Assembly (NCBI RefSeq): GCF_000455825.1
Contig: NZ_ATAO01000024.1
Location: 1 to 64,000 of the forward strand
Source of the DNA: Microbacterium maritypicum MF109
Lineage (GTDB): Bacteria; Actinomycetota; Actinomycetes; Actinomycetales; Microbacteriaceae
Length of the DNA: 64,000 nucleotides
Direction of reading: 5' to 3'
Every line of letters begins with the position of its first letter. The stretch's first letter is position 1. The notes under the pieces were generated by a model that saw nothing but the letters and a program-made list of their open reading frames with translations, made no database searches and was not told the origin of the DNA. This document shows, in pieces, positions 9,505 through 18,821 of the stretch. The position numbers and the translations under genes were made by a program.

Positions 9505-12387
9505 TCACGCTACCACGGCAGGCTGGGCAGGGACACGGAACTGTCGATTCTTCTGCACGAGAGCAGCTTCGGTGCGTGTGCTCACGCCGAGTTTGCGCAG
9601 CACGGCCGAGACGTGCACGCTCACGGTCTTGACGCTGATGAACAGCCGCTCGCCGATCTGCCGGTTGCTCAGCCCTTCGGCGATCAGCTCGAGCACCTGC
9701 CGCTCGCGAGCCGTGAGCAGGTCGTCGCCCGACGGCGGATCGGCGGGGGCACGCAGTCCGGCATCGGTGGCGAACCGGGCGACCGCAGCCCGCACCTGGG
9801 CGTTGCCGAGTGCCTCCGCGAGGCCTGCCGCCTCGGCGAGCACCGACGCCGCGGTGACGCGCTCCCCCTCGTGGACGAGCAGACGCGCGCGCTCGAGCCG
9901 GAGCACGGCGCGGAAGACGACCGGTACGTCTTCTCCCTCGGCATGGTGGAGGGCCGCATCCAGGGCGTCATGGCGCGGGTCGAGCAGCGCATCGAGGATC
10001 GTCGACCACGCGTCGTCCTGCAACTGCGCGGGTTGCGCGCACCACGCCGCACGGACGGCATCGGATGCCGTCGTGGTGTCGGCGCCCTCGGCGCGCAGCT
10101 CGGCGATGATCGCCCCGCCCTCCAGCAGCAGCCGGCGCTGGTGCAGCAGCGCCGGATGTTCGTCGCGCAGCATCTCGAGAATGGTGTCGAGCGCCCTCCG
10201 GAGATTCCCCTCACTCTCGGCCACAGCCACCGTCATCATGATCCGGTCGTACCAGATCTGCCGCTCCGAGCCGCCCGTCTCCTCGAACGCCGGCAACCAC
10301 TCCTGCAACAGCTCTGCTGCCTCGGCCGACCGCCCGCGCCAGGCCAGCACCCGCACGCGGGTCATGCTCATGTACATGCGGAACACACGCAGGGTTCCCT
10401 GCACGAAGTCGCGCGACAGCATCTCCTCGACCCGCTCGATCTCGCCGAGTTCGAGCAGGGGCACCACCATGTTCTGGGCCATGATCGACCCCGAGGTGCG
10501 TTCGACGCGGAGCTCGCGGGCACGCCGCAGTCCCTCTTCGGCGACCTCGACCGCCTCGCGGTAGCGGCCCAGCAGCGTGAGCAGGTCGGAGTAGTTGACG
10601 CGATAGCGCATCTCGGCCGTCGTTCCGGCCGCGAGCTCACGCGCCCGCTCGTACTCGCGCACCCCTTCGTCGACCCGGCCGAGGTGGGCCAGGGAGCCGC
10701 CGCGCACGTTCGCGGCGATCGACAGCTGGTCGGTGGAGTCGGCTCCGGCCGCCCCCAGCTCAGCCTCATCCGCGAGGCGGATCGCCTCTTCTCTGTCGCC
10801 CGCGATCATGCGCCGGCTCGCGAGCTGGTTGAGCAGCTCGGCCCGGAACACCTCGTCGCCGATGCGCTCCTCCGCGATGGCCAGGGCCTGCTGCAGCAGC
10901 GGGATCGCACCGAGGCGTCCGAGGTTGACGAGGTACAGCGCCTTGTTGCGCAGGAGTCGGGCATGCAGACGCGGGTCCACTGTGGCGGGGTCGATCTCGG
11001 CGAGCGCGACGTTCGCGACCGCGAGCGCCCGCTCGCCGTCGCCCGCATTGCGCAGGATCGATCCCAGCACGAGGAGCAGGTCGAGTCTCTCGACGCGTGC
11101 CGCCGCGGCGGCGTCGGGCACGAGCGGCCACAGTTCCAGTGCCAGTTCGCCGAAGCGGGCCGCGCTCGCGAACGCGTACTGCCCCTTCGCGTGGCGCATG
11201 GCGTCGGCGGCGGCGACGAGCGCCTTCCGATCGTCTTGCGCGAGCTGCCAGTGATAGGCGAGGGCCGCGGCGTCGCTGGTATCCGACCCCGCGCACTGCG
11301 CCTCGAGCGCCTCGGCATAGGCGCGATGCAGGCGTGCCCGCTCGCCGGGGAGCAGGTCGTCGTGCACGGCCTCGCGCAGCAGGGCATGCCGGAACCGGTA
11401 GTCGTCGTCGCCCACGACGAGGATGCCGCTGCGCGTCGCCTCGCGGATCGCCTCGTCGAGGCGTTGCTCCGGCAGATCGACGAGGCCCGTGATCAGCGGA
11501 TGGGAGAGCGGACGCTCGGCGCCGGAGACGACCTGCACCACACGCCGCGCATCGTCGCCGAGCCGGTCGAAGCGGGCGAGCAGCAGGTCGCGCAGACCGT
11601 CGGGGAGCGGGCCGTTCGCGCACCCCGCGATCTCCTCGATGAAGAAGGGCACGCCCTCGGCCCGCTCCTGCATGCGATCGAGGGCGCTCTCGGTCAGCGC
11701 CCGGCCGGTGATCTGCTCGGCCAGCTCACGAACCGCGGCCTCGTCGAGCCGGCCGAGGGTGAGGCGCTCGAGCAACCGCGCGCGCGTCGCCTCGCCGATG
11801 AAGCGGCTCACCGCATCCCCGCGGCGCACATCGTCAGTACGACAGGTGAGGAGCAGCAGGATGCGGCCGCGGCTCAGCGCCCGCAGCAGGAAGGAGAGGA
11901 TGGCGAGCGTCGACTCGTCGGCCCAGTGCAGGTCTTCGACCACGAGCACCTGCGGGGCGCGTTCGGCCGCCGCCTCGATGAGGGAGGCGATCGCATCGCG
12001 CAGGCGCTCGGGGCTGGTGCGGTCGCGATCGGTCGGGGAGTCGACGAGTTCGGGGAGCAGCATGCCGAGTGCCTCGACCCCCACCCCCACCGACTCGCGC
12101 ACCCGGTCGACGCCCATGCGTGTGACGATCGAGCGGAGGATGCCGGTGAGTGGCCCGTAGGGCGTGCGCGAGGCGCCCAGATCGAGGCACCAGCCCACAT
12201 GCACGTCGGCGGTCGGCGCGATCTCGGCGGCGAACTCGCGCAGCATGCGGGACTTGCCGATGCCGGCCTCGCCCTCGACGAGCAGCGCGGCCGGGACGCC
12301 GTCGCGCACCCCGGCGAACGATCGGCGCACCTCGGCGAGCTCGGCCTCGCGGCCGACCATCGCAGCGCTCGACGCGGAAGGGGGCAT
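9505..12387 (-). CDS. Large LuxR-family transcriptional regulator with N-terminal AAA ATPase (LAL/MalT-like)
   Basis: Regulator of 960 residues. An N-terminal P-loop domain has Walker A GEAGIGKS (39-46) and a Walker B-like VLVVEDLHWAD, followed by a long helical region probably made of TPR-like repeats, and a C-terminal LuxR helix-turn-helix (LTARERQVLELIAEG ... ISVKTVSVHVSAVLRKLGV). This is the LAL architecture, which senses a ligand through the ATPase/TPR part. I chose ATG 12387 because the conserved region (VGREAELAEVRRSF) starts a few residues later and upstream sequence is not protein-like; an earlier GTG is possible. No obvious partner gene is linked, so its target cannot be told from context. 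Confidence 0.88.
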   Translation of the reverse strand: MPPSASSAAMVGREAELAEVRRSFAGVRDGVPAALLVEGEAGIGKSRMLREFAAEIAPTADVHVGWCLDLGASRTPYGPLTGILRSIVTRMGVDRVRESVGVGVEALGMLLPELVDSPTDRDRTSPERLRDAIASLIEAAAERAPQVLVVEDLHWADESTLAILSFLLRALSRGRILLLLTCRTDDVRRGDAVSRFIGEATRARLLERLTLGRLDEAAVRELAEQITGRALTESALDRMQERAEGVPFFIEEIAGCANGPLPDGLRDLLLARFDRLGDDARRVVQVVSGAERPLSHPLITGLVDLPEQRLDEAIREATRSGILVVGDDDYRFRHALLREAVHDDLLPGERARLHRAYAEALEAQCAGSDTSDAAALAYHWQLAQDDRKALVAAADAMRHAKGQYAFASAARFGELALELWPLVPDAAAAARVERLDLLLVLGSILRNAGDGERALAVANVALAEIDPATVDPRLHARLLRNKALYLVNLGRLGAIPLLQQALAIAEERIGDEVFRAELLNQLASRRMIAGDREEAIRLADEAELGAAGADSTDQLSIAANVRGGSLAHLGRVDEGVREYERARELAAGTTAEMRYRVNYSDLLTLLGRYREAVEVAEEGLRRARELRVERTSGSIMAQNMVVPLLELGEIERVEEMLSRDFVQGTLRVFRMYMSMTRVRVLAWRGRSAEAAELLQEWLPAFEETGGSERQIWYDRIMMTVAVAESEGNLRRALDTILEMLRDEHPALLHQRRLLLEGGAIIAELRAEGADTTTASDAVRAAWCAQPAQLQDDAWSTILDALLDPRHDALDAALHHAEGEDVPVVFRAVLRLERARLLVHEGERVTAASVLAEAAGLAEALGNAQVRAAVARFATDAGLRAPADPPSGDDLLTARERQVLELIAEGLSNRQIGERLFISVKTVSVHVSAVLRKLGVSTRTEAALVQKNRQFRVPAQPAVVA

Positions 12388-12452
12388 GGATTCATCGTCC
12401 CACCCCCGACCGACATTCGGGACGGTCTGCGGTTCGCGCTGTGCGACGCCGC

Positions 12453-12698
12453 TCACTGCGCGTGTGCCGCCGCCGCTTCGCATCCGCCCGCGACACGAGC
12501 CGTCGTCGGGGCGGTCGCAGACGTGGCGACCGCCGTGCGACCGAACGCGCGGCGCAGCATCCGCCGGACCACCCCTTCCGGACGCGGCACGATCTGGTCG
12601 GCGTGCTCGATCAGACGCAGCCTCTCCGCGGCGGCGCGCTCCATCTGCTCCTGGTCGTGCCGGGTGAGCTGCTGGCTGAGATACGGGTGTTCGTACAT
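12453..12698 (-). CDS. Small hypothetical protein (81 aa)
   Basis: Short protein beginning MYEHPYLSQQLTRHDQEQME, with a polar helix-forming N-terminal half rich in Arg/Glu and an Ala/Thr-rich tail. The ATG at 12698 follows a GAGGAGAA ribosome site, a strong sign of a real gene. Similar small N-terminal sequences occur in other actinobacteria as uncharacterised proteins, as far as I recall. No signal peptide or membrane segment is evident. The function is unknown. Confidence 0.7.
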   Translation of the reverse strand: MYEHPYLSQQLTRHDQEQMERAAAERLRLIEHADQIVPRPEGVVRRMLRRAFGRTAVATSATAPTTARVAGGCEAAAAHAQ

Positions 12699-12792
12699 GG
12701 GGTTCTCCTCGACGGTTCGCTGTATCCCTACAGTCCGCTCTGAGGCACCCACGGGGCATCGGGCAGTTGCCCTATCTTTCGTGCATGCCGCT

Positions 12793-13851
12793 CTAGGGAT
12801 GCCGGGCGCGCATCAGCGACAGGCGCGCGGAGGGGCGAGACCGGGCCGGCACCAGGATCGCGAGAACCCGAACGAGCGTCGCCATCCACAGGAGTCCGAG
12901 TCCGACGACGACGGCCTCGACAGCGGTGGCCGAGAAGAGACCGAACGGCACCCACAGCACGATCGCCGCCGCCAGGAGCAGACCGACGCCGATCGAGGTG
13001 ATCAGGAGCGCTCGGGGGTGCCCGGGAACAGCGGCGACCGTGGTCGCGGCCGCCACGACGAACAGGACGAGCGTGGAGACCGCGGCGATGTCGTGCGGGA
13101 TGGGCACACGATGCAGCGGCAGCAGCCCGACCGCAGCCAGTGCGATTCCGGTGGCCGCCCACGACGCCACGACGACGGCGATGCGGAAGAGTGCGGAATC
13201 CCCGAGCAGCCGGTGCAGGTCACGACCGATGTACGAGCCGACGGTCGCGATGAGAAGCCCCGCGACCAGGAGGGTGCCGTTGAAGGCCCACGAACCGGAG
13301 CCCAACTGGGAGAAGTTCTGCTCCCACCAGCGCGGATCAGCGGCCGTGATCATGGCGAACAGGGTGCCGATCACGAGGAAACCGAACAGGAGCGCGGCGA
13401 GGTCTGCCGTGCGCAGGTCGACGCCGGCGCCGAAGGCGAAGCGCCCGCCGATCGCCGCCGCCAGACCGGTGAGCAGTCCGCCGCCGATCGCCGCGAGCTG
13501 CAGTCCCTGGAGCCCGGCCGCGAGCACCTCGGCGGCGAGCAGCACTCCCATCGTCGTGACGGCTCCGAACGCGACGGTGAGGGCACCAGCCGAGAGATCG
13601 GAGACCACCGCCTGCCAGCGCGGCATCGGCCTCGTCTCGCCCCCTCGGTGCATCAGTGTGCTCGTGAGGAAGGCGCCCGCCGCGATCGCTCCGGCGATGA
13701 GCGCGGCGGGCATCGCGAGCGCCCCTTCGCCCGTGAGCGGGCGGCCGGCACCGCCCAGGACGAGCATCCCGATGAGCGTGCCGATCACGAAGCAGATCGC
13801 GGTCGCCCAGACCGCTCTCGTCTCGCCACGCAGCTTCGCGTCCCGCTCCAT
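12793..13851 (-). CDS. DUF998-like multi-pass membrane protein
   Basis: Integral membrane protein of 352 residues with about ten hydrophobic segments and no soluble domain. The central stretch ADPRWWEQNFSQLGSGSWAF resembles the conserved region of DUF998 membrane proteins. Start ATG 13851 (MERDAKLRGETRAVW) gives a short basic N-terminus before the first helix. It is flanked by a small gene and by the hydantoinase operon, with no coupling to either. The function is unknown and the DUF998 assignment is by eye. Confidence 0.78.
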   Translation of the reverse strand: MERDAKLRGETRAVWATAICFVIGTLIGMLVLGGAGRPLTGEGALAMPAALIAGAIAAGAFLTSTLMHRGGETRPMPRWQAVVSDLSAGALTVAFGAVTTMGVLLAAEVLAAGLQGLQLAAIGGGLLTGLAAAIGGRFAFGAGVDLRTADLAALLFGFLVIGTLFAMITAADPRWWEQNFSQLGSGSWAFNGTLLVAGLLIATVGSYIGRDLHRLLGDSALFRIAVVVASWAATGIALAAVGLLPLHRVPIPHDIAAVSTLVLFVVAAATTVAAVPGHPRALLITSIGVGLLLAAAIVLWVPFGLFSATAVEAVVVGLGLLWMATLVRVLAILVPARSRPSARLSLMRARHP

Positions 13852-13921
13852 GCGCCCATGCAAGCACGCACCTCGGACGGGCGGAAGCCCGCCCGCCCGA
13901 AGCGATGCCGTCCGCGGAGAG

Positions 13922-15472
13922 TCAGGCCGCCAGGCGACCCACCGCTCTGGCGCGGATGAGCACGGCCGTGCCGTCGGAGTAGGCCACCGGCAGCTCTTCC
14001 ACCGCGACGACCTCGATCGTCGTGGGATCGGCGCCGGCGAGCCGGGCACGCTCGGTCGCCTCGGCGGCGGCGTCCGCCCGGGATGCCCGCTGGTCGGTGG
14101 GATCGACGCGGTAGATCTTCTCGATCTGGCCGGCGACCTCGCCGAGGGCCGCCCCCACCGCGTTGGCGGCGCCGAAGTGATCGGGGCGGATCAGCTCCGC
14201 GACACCGTCGAGCACGGTCGGGGCGATGATGCCGCCCCCGCCGACCAGGATCACCGGCACCGGCGCGGCGTTGGGCTTCATCCGATCGATCGAATCTTCG
14301 AGGATCTCGCGCATCGCGGTCCAGGCCGCCGCACCGACCGCCGAGGGAAGGGCCGGAGCGTCGAGCCCGTCGATCTCGGCACCACCGACCGCGAGCGCGA
14401 CGTCGGTGGCCGTGAGGGTGCTGCCGCCGAACGCGAGACCCTCCTGCGGAAGGCGATAGCCCACGCTGTCCGGGCCGACGGTCGCGCCCGCAGGCGTCTC
14501 CCGGATGATCGTGCCGCCGCCGAGGCCGACCGACAGCACGTCGGGCATACGGAAGTTCGTGCGGATGCCGCCGATCTCGACCGCGTGCGCCGACTGCCGC
14601 GGGAACCCTTCGACGAGCACGCCGATGTCGGTCGTGGTGCCGCCGATGTCGACCACCAGGGCGTCGGTCGCGCCCGAGAGGTGCGCGGCGCCGCGGATCG
14701 AGTTCGTCGGACCGCAGCCGATCGTCAGCACCGGGAACTCGAGCGCGTACTCGAGCTGCATGAGGGTGCCGTCGTTCTGGCCGAAGTACGGGGTGGCCGG
14801 GATGCCCCGCTCCCGCAGAGCGGCGACGAAGCCCGCGGCCATCTGCCGCAGCGTCTGCATCAGCGCCGCATTCAGCACCGTCGCGTTCTCGCGCTCGAGC
14901 AGTCCGAGCGAGCCGATCCGGGCCGACCGCGACACGGGAACACCCAGCTCTTCCGTGACGATGGCCGCGACCCGCTCCTCCTGGCTCTCGTCGATCGGCG
15001 CGAACACCCCCACGACGGCGACCGCGTCGACCTCGCCGCGCATCCGTGCACAGGCCTCGCGCACGGCATCCTCATCGATCGGGGAGAGCACCCGGCCGTC
15101 GACCTCGAAGCCGCCGTCCAGCAGGTGTGCCTGCTCGCCGATCGCCGCACGTAGGTCGTCGGGCCAGCCCTCCAACGGCGGGACGGCCGTGGTGGCCGGT
15201 GCACCGAGGCGGAGGATGCCGACGCGACCGAGACCGCGCCGCTCGACGATCGCGTTGGTGCAGTGAGTGGTGCCGAGCATCGCGTGCCCGATCAGGGCGG
15301 CGTCGACGCCGGAGGCCGCGAGCACGGCGTCGATCGCCGCGGCCACGCCGTCGCCCGTGTCGGCCGTGGTCGGACGCTTCACCGAGGCGACCACGTCGAG
15401 CCGCTCGTCGAGGATCACGGCATCGGTGTTGGTTCCGCCGACATCGATGCCGATGCGATAGGTGCCGGCCAT
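13922..15472 (-). CDS. Hydantoinase/oxoprolinase family protein
   Basis: Actin-fold ATPase-type amidohydrolase of 516 residues in the HyuA/oxoprolinase N family. Seen motifs are the phosphate-binding loop GIDVGGTNTDAVILDE near residue 8, MLGTTHCTNAIVER, and the second loop VVDIGGTTTDIGV. Members open cyclic amides such as hydantoins, 5-oxoproline or related rings, often with ATP. The start ATG 15472 shares one base with the stop of the DUF917 gene; a GTG one codon upstream is also possible. HyuA-type enzymes often work with a HyuB subunit; none is visible here. Instead a DUF917 protein is the partner, a pairing known for S-methylthiohydantoin desulfurase-like proteins. Confidence 0.88.
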   Translation of the reverse strand: MAGTYRIGIDVGGTNTDAVILDERLDVVASVKRPTTADTGDGVAAAIDAVLAASGVDAALIGHAMLGTTHCTNAIVERRGLGRVGILRLGAPATTAVPPLEGWPDDLRAAIGEQAHLLDGGFEVDGRVLSPIDEDAVREACARMRGEVDAVAVVGVFAPIDESQEERVAAIVTEELGVPVSRSARIGSLGLLERENATVLNAALMQTLRQMAAGFVAALRERGIPATPYFGQNDGTLMQLEYALEFPVLTIGCGPTNSIRGAAHLSGATDALVVDIGGTTTDIGVLVEGFPRQSAHAVEIGGIRTNFRMPDVLSVGLGGGTIIRETPAGATVGPDSVGYRLPQEGLAFGGSTLTATDVALAVGGAEIDGLDAPALPSAVGAAAWTAMREILEDSIDRMKPNAAPVPVILVGGGGIIAPTVLDGVAELIRPDHFGAANAVGAALGEVAGQIEKIYRVDPTDQRASRADAAAEATERARLAGADPTTIEVVAVEELPVAYSDGTAVLIRARAVGRLAA

Positions 15473-16611
15473 CACGCGGCCTCCTCGTCCGTCGGGCGCG
15501 CACCGGAGCGCTGCGCGATGTCTTCGACGGGAACCCACTCCACGTCATAGCCGAAGTGGGTGGGACCTGCCGTCTCCAGCCCGATCGGCGTGCGCCACTT
15601 GTCGTTGCAGGGGATCGCGATGACCGCGACCCGCGCGCCGTAGCGGAGGGACTCCGTCGTGATGGGCATGCCGGTCGCCAGATCGAGCACCGCGATCAGG
15701 TCGGGGGTCACCGCCGCCAGCACGCCGTCACGGCGCCCGAGCAGCATCTCGTTCTGGAAGTCGAGGCGGAACGCACTTCCCCGGTCGGCACCGACGCCGA
15801 CGAGTTCGGCTGCTCCCCGCGTGAAACCGCCGTCGACGGAGCGCTGCAGGTCGGCCACCTTGCCGTCGAACAGCCGCACCGCGGCGAGGTCGGCGCACAG
15901 AGCGTCGATGCGCTCGTCGTCGCGCAGTTCGCGTCCGCCGCCATCGCGCCCCCGGAGGATGCGTCCGATGCGCTGGGCGAGCCCCAGAGTGCCCGGGATC
16001 GCGCACTCGCGCACGACGTCGCCGCCGTAGGCGTAGTCGATCATGGTCGCCCCTCCGCCCATCTCGACGGTGACGGCCCGCGCGATGCGCTCCGACCAGC
16101 CGCCGTCGACCGGGCGGCTGACCACCTCGTTGCCGTGGTGGTCGACGAGCACGGTCGTACCGGGCCCATAGCCGGCGAGATGGAACGTGACCATCTGCGC
16201 CTCCGGGAAGGCGCGTCCCATCGCGTCACCGTCGACCACCGGGAGTCCGGCGAGCGCGGCGGCCGCGATCGGGATCATGGAATTGCCTCCACCGACCTCG
16301 ATCGGCATCACGGCCGTGGCCTTGCGACCCACCGCGCGTTCGATCGCCTGCAGGGCCGCGAGCAGCTCGGATTCGGCCTGGATGCGCTCCACGCTCACGG
16401 AAGGCGCTCCGATCCCGCCGATCGGGATCACGAAGTCGTCGTCGGTCAGGTCGTCGACAGCCACCAGCGGCACCGGTCCGTGCAGGCGGATGAGGCGCTT
16501 GGCGATGAGCGAGCCGACGTGCGGGTCTCCTCCGCCGCCGGTACCGAGCACCGCGGCGCCCAGGGCGATCTCGTCGATGTCGGCTTCTGTGAGGAAGGGA
16601 GCGGTGGTCAT
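15472..16611 (-). CDS. DUF917 domain protein (S-methylthiohydantoin desulfurase family)
   Basis: Soluble protein of 379 residues with the DUF917 N-terminal motif AVLGTGGGGDPHVGSLIAKR and the internal VMPIEVGGGNSMIPI and MVTFHLAGYGPGTTVLVD. The family is named for S-methyl thiohydantoin desulfurase but most members are uncharacterised. The ATG at 16611 overlaps the permease stop by four bases, and its own stop touches the hydantoinase start, so three genes are translationally coupled. With the NCS1 permease and hydantoinase it most likely degrades a hydantoin-like ring compound; the substrate is not fixed by the sequence. Confidence 0.85.
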   Translation of the reverse strand: MTTAPFLTEADIDEIALGAAVLGTGGGGDPHVGSLIAKRLIRLHGPVPLVAVDDLTDDDFVIPIGGIGAPSVSVERIQAESELLAALQAIERAVGRKATAVMPIEVGGGNSMIPIAAAALAGLPVVDGDAMGRAFPEAQMVTFHLAGYGPGTTVLVDHHGNEVVSRPVDGGWSERIARAVTVEMGGGATMIDYAYGGDVVRECAIPGTLGLAQRIGRILRGRDGGGRELRDDERIDALCADLAAVRLFDGKVADLQRSVDGGFTRGAAELVGVGADRGSAFRLDFQNEMLLGRRDGVLAAVTPDLIAVLDLATGMPITTESLRYGARVAVIAIPCNDKWRTPIGLETAGPTHFGYDVEWVPVEDIAQRSGARPTDEEAA

Positions 16612-17927
16612 GCGCTCACCTCGTCCGTGACGGGGGCGGCCGGGTCCGGTGCCACGCGGCGGCGGAGCGGAAGCAGCAGGAGGTAGGCGACGAAGCCGAC
16701 GAGGAGACCGTCGAGAGCGGAGATCGAGGTGATCGTGAACCAGCCGAAGCCGGGACCGTCCGCCGGGTTCGTCGTCGCGACGGCCACGACGATGCCGACC
16801 ACCCAGGCCGTGATCGACCACCCGTCGACCAGCGGCACGGTGGCGCCGTGCGCCCAGCGCGCGGTCTTTCGACCGGTGAAGAACGACGCCAGGTACACGC
16901 CGCCGTAGGGGGCGATGATCGTGCCGATCACGAGGATGAACTGCACGAAGTAGTCGGCCGCGCCGATCACTCCGACGACGATGCCGATGGCGCCGAGCAC
17001 GATGGTCACGGTGCGGCGGCTCAGGCGCTCGCTGATCGACGCGAACGAGAGGCCGGCCGAGTAGAGGTTGGTCGTGTTCGTGGTCCACTGCGCCAGGATC
17101 AGCACGACCACGGCGACGCCGCCGAGACCGAGGGCGAAGAAGATCGCCATCAACTCGGTGCCGTCCATGATGCGGGCGAGAAGGATCGCGACGACCAGGA
17201 TGATCGAGTTGCCGAAGAAGAAGCCGACGAACCCGGCGATCATGGCCTGCTTCGGCGTCTTCGCCCACCGCGCCATGTCGGGGGCCAGCACGACACCGAG
17301 GATGAAGATGCCCATCACGAGCGACACCGCACCGCCGAACGTGAACGTCGCCTCGACCGGGGCCTCGAGCCCTGCCGCCCCGTTCACCGTGAACGCCACG
17401 ACCACGCCGACGATCAGCAGGAGGAGGAGCAGCGGCACGGCGAGGGTGCTGAGGCGGTTGATCGAGCGGTAGCCCCAGAACGCGGTGATCGCCATGAGCA
17501 CGCCACCGATCGCGGTGAACACCTGCACGGGTACATCGATGCCGGTGAACTCGGCGAACGCGATCTGCGCGTTCGCTCCGAAGAAGCCCGCCTGCACGGC
17601 GTACCAGCCGACCAGGCTGATCGCGATCGCGAGGGCGAGGATCGCGCCGCCGATGCGCCCGAACACCGCGCGGGAGATCATCGCGGTGGAGAGCCCGGTG
17701 GCGGCGCCGACGTAGGCGCAGGCCATCGCGAGCAGTCCGAGCAGCAGCGAACCGAGCATCGTCGCGCCGATCGCCGGCCAGAAGGCCATGCCGGAGGCGA
17801 GCGAGACACCGAGGAACGCCCCAGAGAGGTCGATGCCGATCGCGATCCACACGGTGGCGATCGACAGCCAGCTCTTGCGCTGATCCTGCGGCACGACACC
17901 GTGCTCGTAGTCGGTGGTGGTCATCAT
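16608..17927 (-). CDS. NCS1-family permease (cytosine/hydantoin/allantoin-type transporter)
   Basis: Twelve-segment membrane transporter of 439 residues in the nucleobase:cation symporter-1 family. Features include the N-terminal QRKSWLSIATVWIAIGIDLSG, SLVGWYAVQAGFFG and the loop APDMARWAKTPKQAMIAGF seen in CodB-like carriers. It should import the ring compound used by the two downstream enzymes, with proton or sodium. Start at 17927 (tandem ATG codons). It is the first gene of the three-gene operon, about 200 bases downstream of the TetR gene on the same strand. Confidence 0.9.
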   Translation of the reverse strand: MMTTTDYEHGVVPQDQRKSWLSIATVWIAIGIDLSGAFLGVSLASGMAFWPAIGATMLGSLLLGLLAMACAYVGAATGLSTAMISRAVFGRIGGAILALAIAISLVGWYAVQAGFFGANAQIAFAEFTGIDVPVQVFTAIGGVLMAITAFWGYRSINRLSTLAVPLLLLLLIVGVVVAFTVNGAAGLEAPVEATFTFGGAVSLVMGIFILGVVLAPDMARWAKTPKQAMIAGFVGFFFGNSIILVVAILLARIMDGTELMAIFFALGLGGVAVVVLILAQWTTNTTNLYSAGLSFASISERLSRRTVTIVLGAIGIVVGVIGAADYFVQFILVIGTIIAPYGGVYLASFFTGRKTARWAHGATVPLVDGWSITAWVVGIVVAVATTNPADGPGFGWFTITSISALDGLLVGFVAYLLLLPLRRRVAPDPAAPVTDEVSA

Positions 17928-18100
17928 CTTGTCCTTGAGAAGTGGCCCTGCGAGTGCGTCGGCGGGGATTCGGGTTCCCGGAGTGCGGACGACTCGCAGG
18001 GCGGGTCGGGGGGCGGCCTGTCATTGCGGCCGTGTCGTGCGATGCCGGGTCGGAGTTCGTGGCTCGGTGCCGGCGGGTCAGGCATGTGCCGCGTCGATGC

Positions 18101-18141
18101 GGCGGTGGTTCATCGGGAGAGCGTGGTGTTCATCGGGAGAG
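18101..18141. repeat. 20-bp direct repeat spanning the TetR stop codon
   Basis: The block GTTCATCGGGAGAG occurs at 18108-18121 and 18128-18141 with a 20-bp period. The right copy contains the TetR stop codon (TCA at 18130-18132 on the plus strand). It looks like a recent small duplication at the gene's 3' end. The rest of the 202-base gap at 17928-18129 shows nothing else I recognise. Confidence 0.6.
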
Positions 18142-18708
18142 GATCGTGGAGAGGTGCCGCCAGGCCTGGTCGAACCGTTCGCGGTAGACCTCGGGCGTGT
18201 AGTGGGTGAGCTGCAGGAAGAGGCCGTCCATGACGACGAAGACCAGTGCCGTGAAACCGTCTGCATCACCGGCGACGAACGTCCCCGTCGCGACCCCGTC
18301 TTCATATGTCTGGCGCACCGCGGCGGCGAGGGTCGACTCCGAGTCGAGGAAGATCTGCCGCAGCTGCTCGCCACCGGGACCGTATTCGGTGACCGCGGCC
18401 CGCAGGCTGAACTCCGCGAGGTCGGGCCGGTCGCGGTAGTAGGCCTCGATGCCGCCGAGGAGGTGCTGCAGACGCGCGAGCGGCTCCATATCGGAGCTGC
18501 TCCGCACGAGCTCGTCGAAGAACGCGGTGTGATCGATCGACACCGCGGCATACACCTCGGCGTAGAGCGCCTCCTTGCTCGAGAAGTGCGCGTAGAGCGA
18601 GGGCGTCTTGATCCCGACGGCTTCGGCGATCTCGCGCAGGCTCGTCTCGGCGTAGCCCTGGCGCGCGAAGATCGTGCGGGCCTCCGCGAGGATCGTTGCT
18701 CTGGTCAT
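18130..18708 (-). CDS. TetR-family transcriptional regulator
   Basis: Repressor of 192 residues. The N-terminal helix-turn-helix is typical: ILAEARTIFARQGYAETSLREIAEAVGIKTPSLYAHF, ending with the KEALYAEV helix. The C-terminal half is a ligand-binding, dimerising helical bundle. It lies upstream of and in line with the hydantoin-type operon and divergent from the FUSC gene, with a palindromic candidate operator at 18729-18748 between them. It could control either unit as well as itself. The ligand is unknown. Confidence 0.9.
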   Translation of the reverse strand: MTRATILAEARTIFARQGYAETSLREIAEAVGIKTPSLYAHFSSKEALYAEVYAAVSIDHTAFFDELVRSSSDMEPLARLQHLLGGIEAYYRDRPDLAEFSLRAAVTEYGPGGEQLRQIFLDSESTLAAAVRQTYEDGVATGTFVAGDADGFTALVFVVMDGLFLQLTHYTPEVYRERFDQAWRHLSTILSR

Positions 18709-18728
18709 CTTCCGCCTCAGACTCGTTA

Positions 18729-18748
18729 CCTAACGACTGTTAGTTAGG
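18729..18748. promoter_or_regulatory. Candidate TetR operator
   Basis: CCTAAC-N8-GTTAGG inverted repeat (CCTAACGACTGTTAGTTAGG) in the divergent gap between the TetR gene and the FUSC gene, 21 bases upstream of the TetR start. Inverted repeats of this size beside a TetR gene are usually autoregulatory sites. The inner TAAC/GTTA is also symmetric. Confidence 0.6.
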
Positions 18749-18821
18749 CAGAGCGTAACCCCGCATCTCCCCGCGACGCAAGAGCCGCGCTCGGGGCATC
18801 CGCACGACTAGCGTTGAGGTC

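Noticed and set aside
9613..13959. Very long plus-strand open frame (about 1448 codons) opposite the LuxR regulator and DUF998-like gene
   Set aside because: It spans several real minus-strand genes, has a His/Gln/Arg-rich composition typical of the antisense of GC-rich coding DNA, and matches no family.
18729..18765. Iron box near the TetR start (TTAGTTAGG)
   Set aside because: The sequence fits a symmetric TetR-type operator better, and the right half of an iron box (AACCTAA) is missing.
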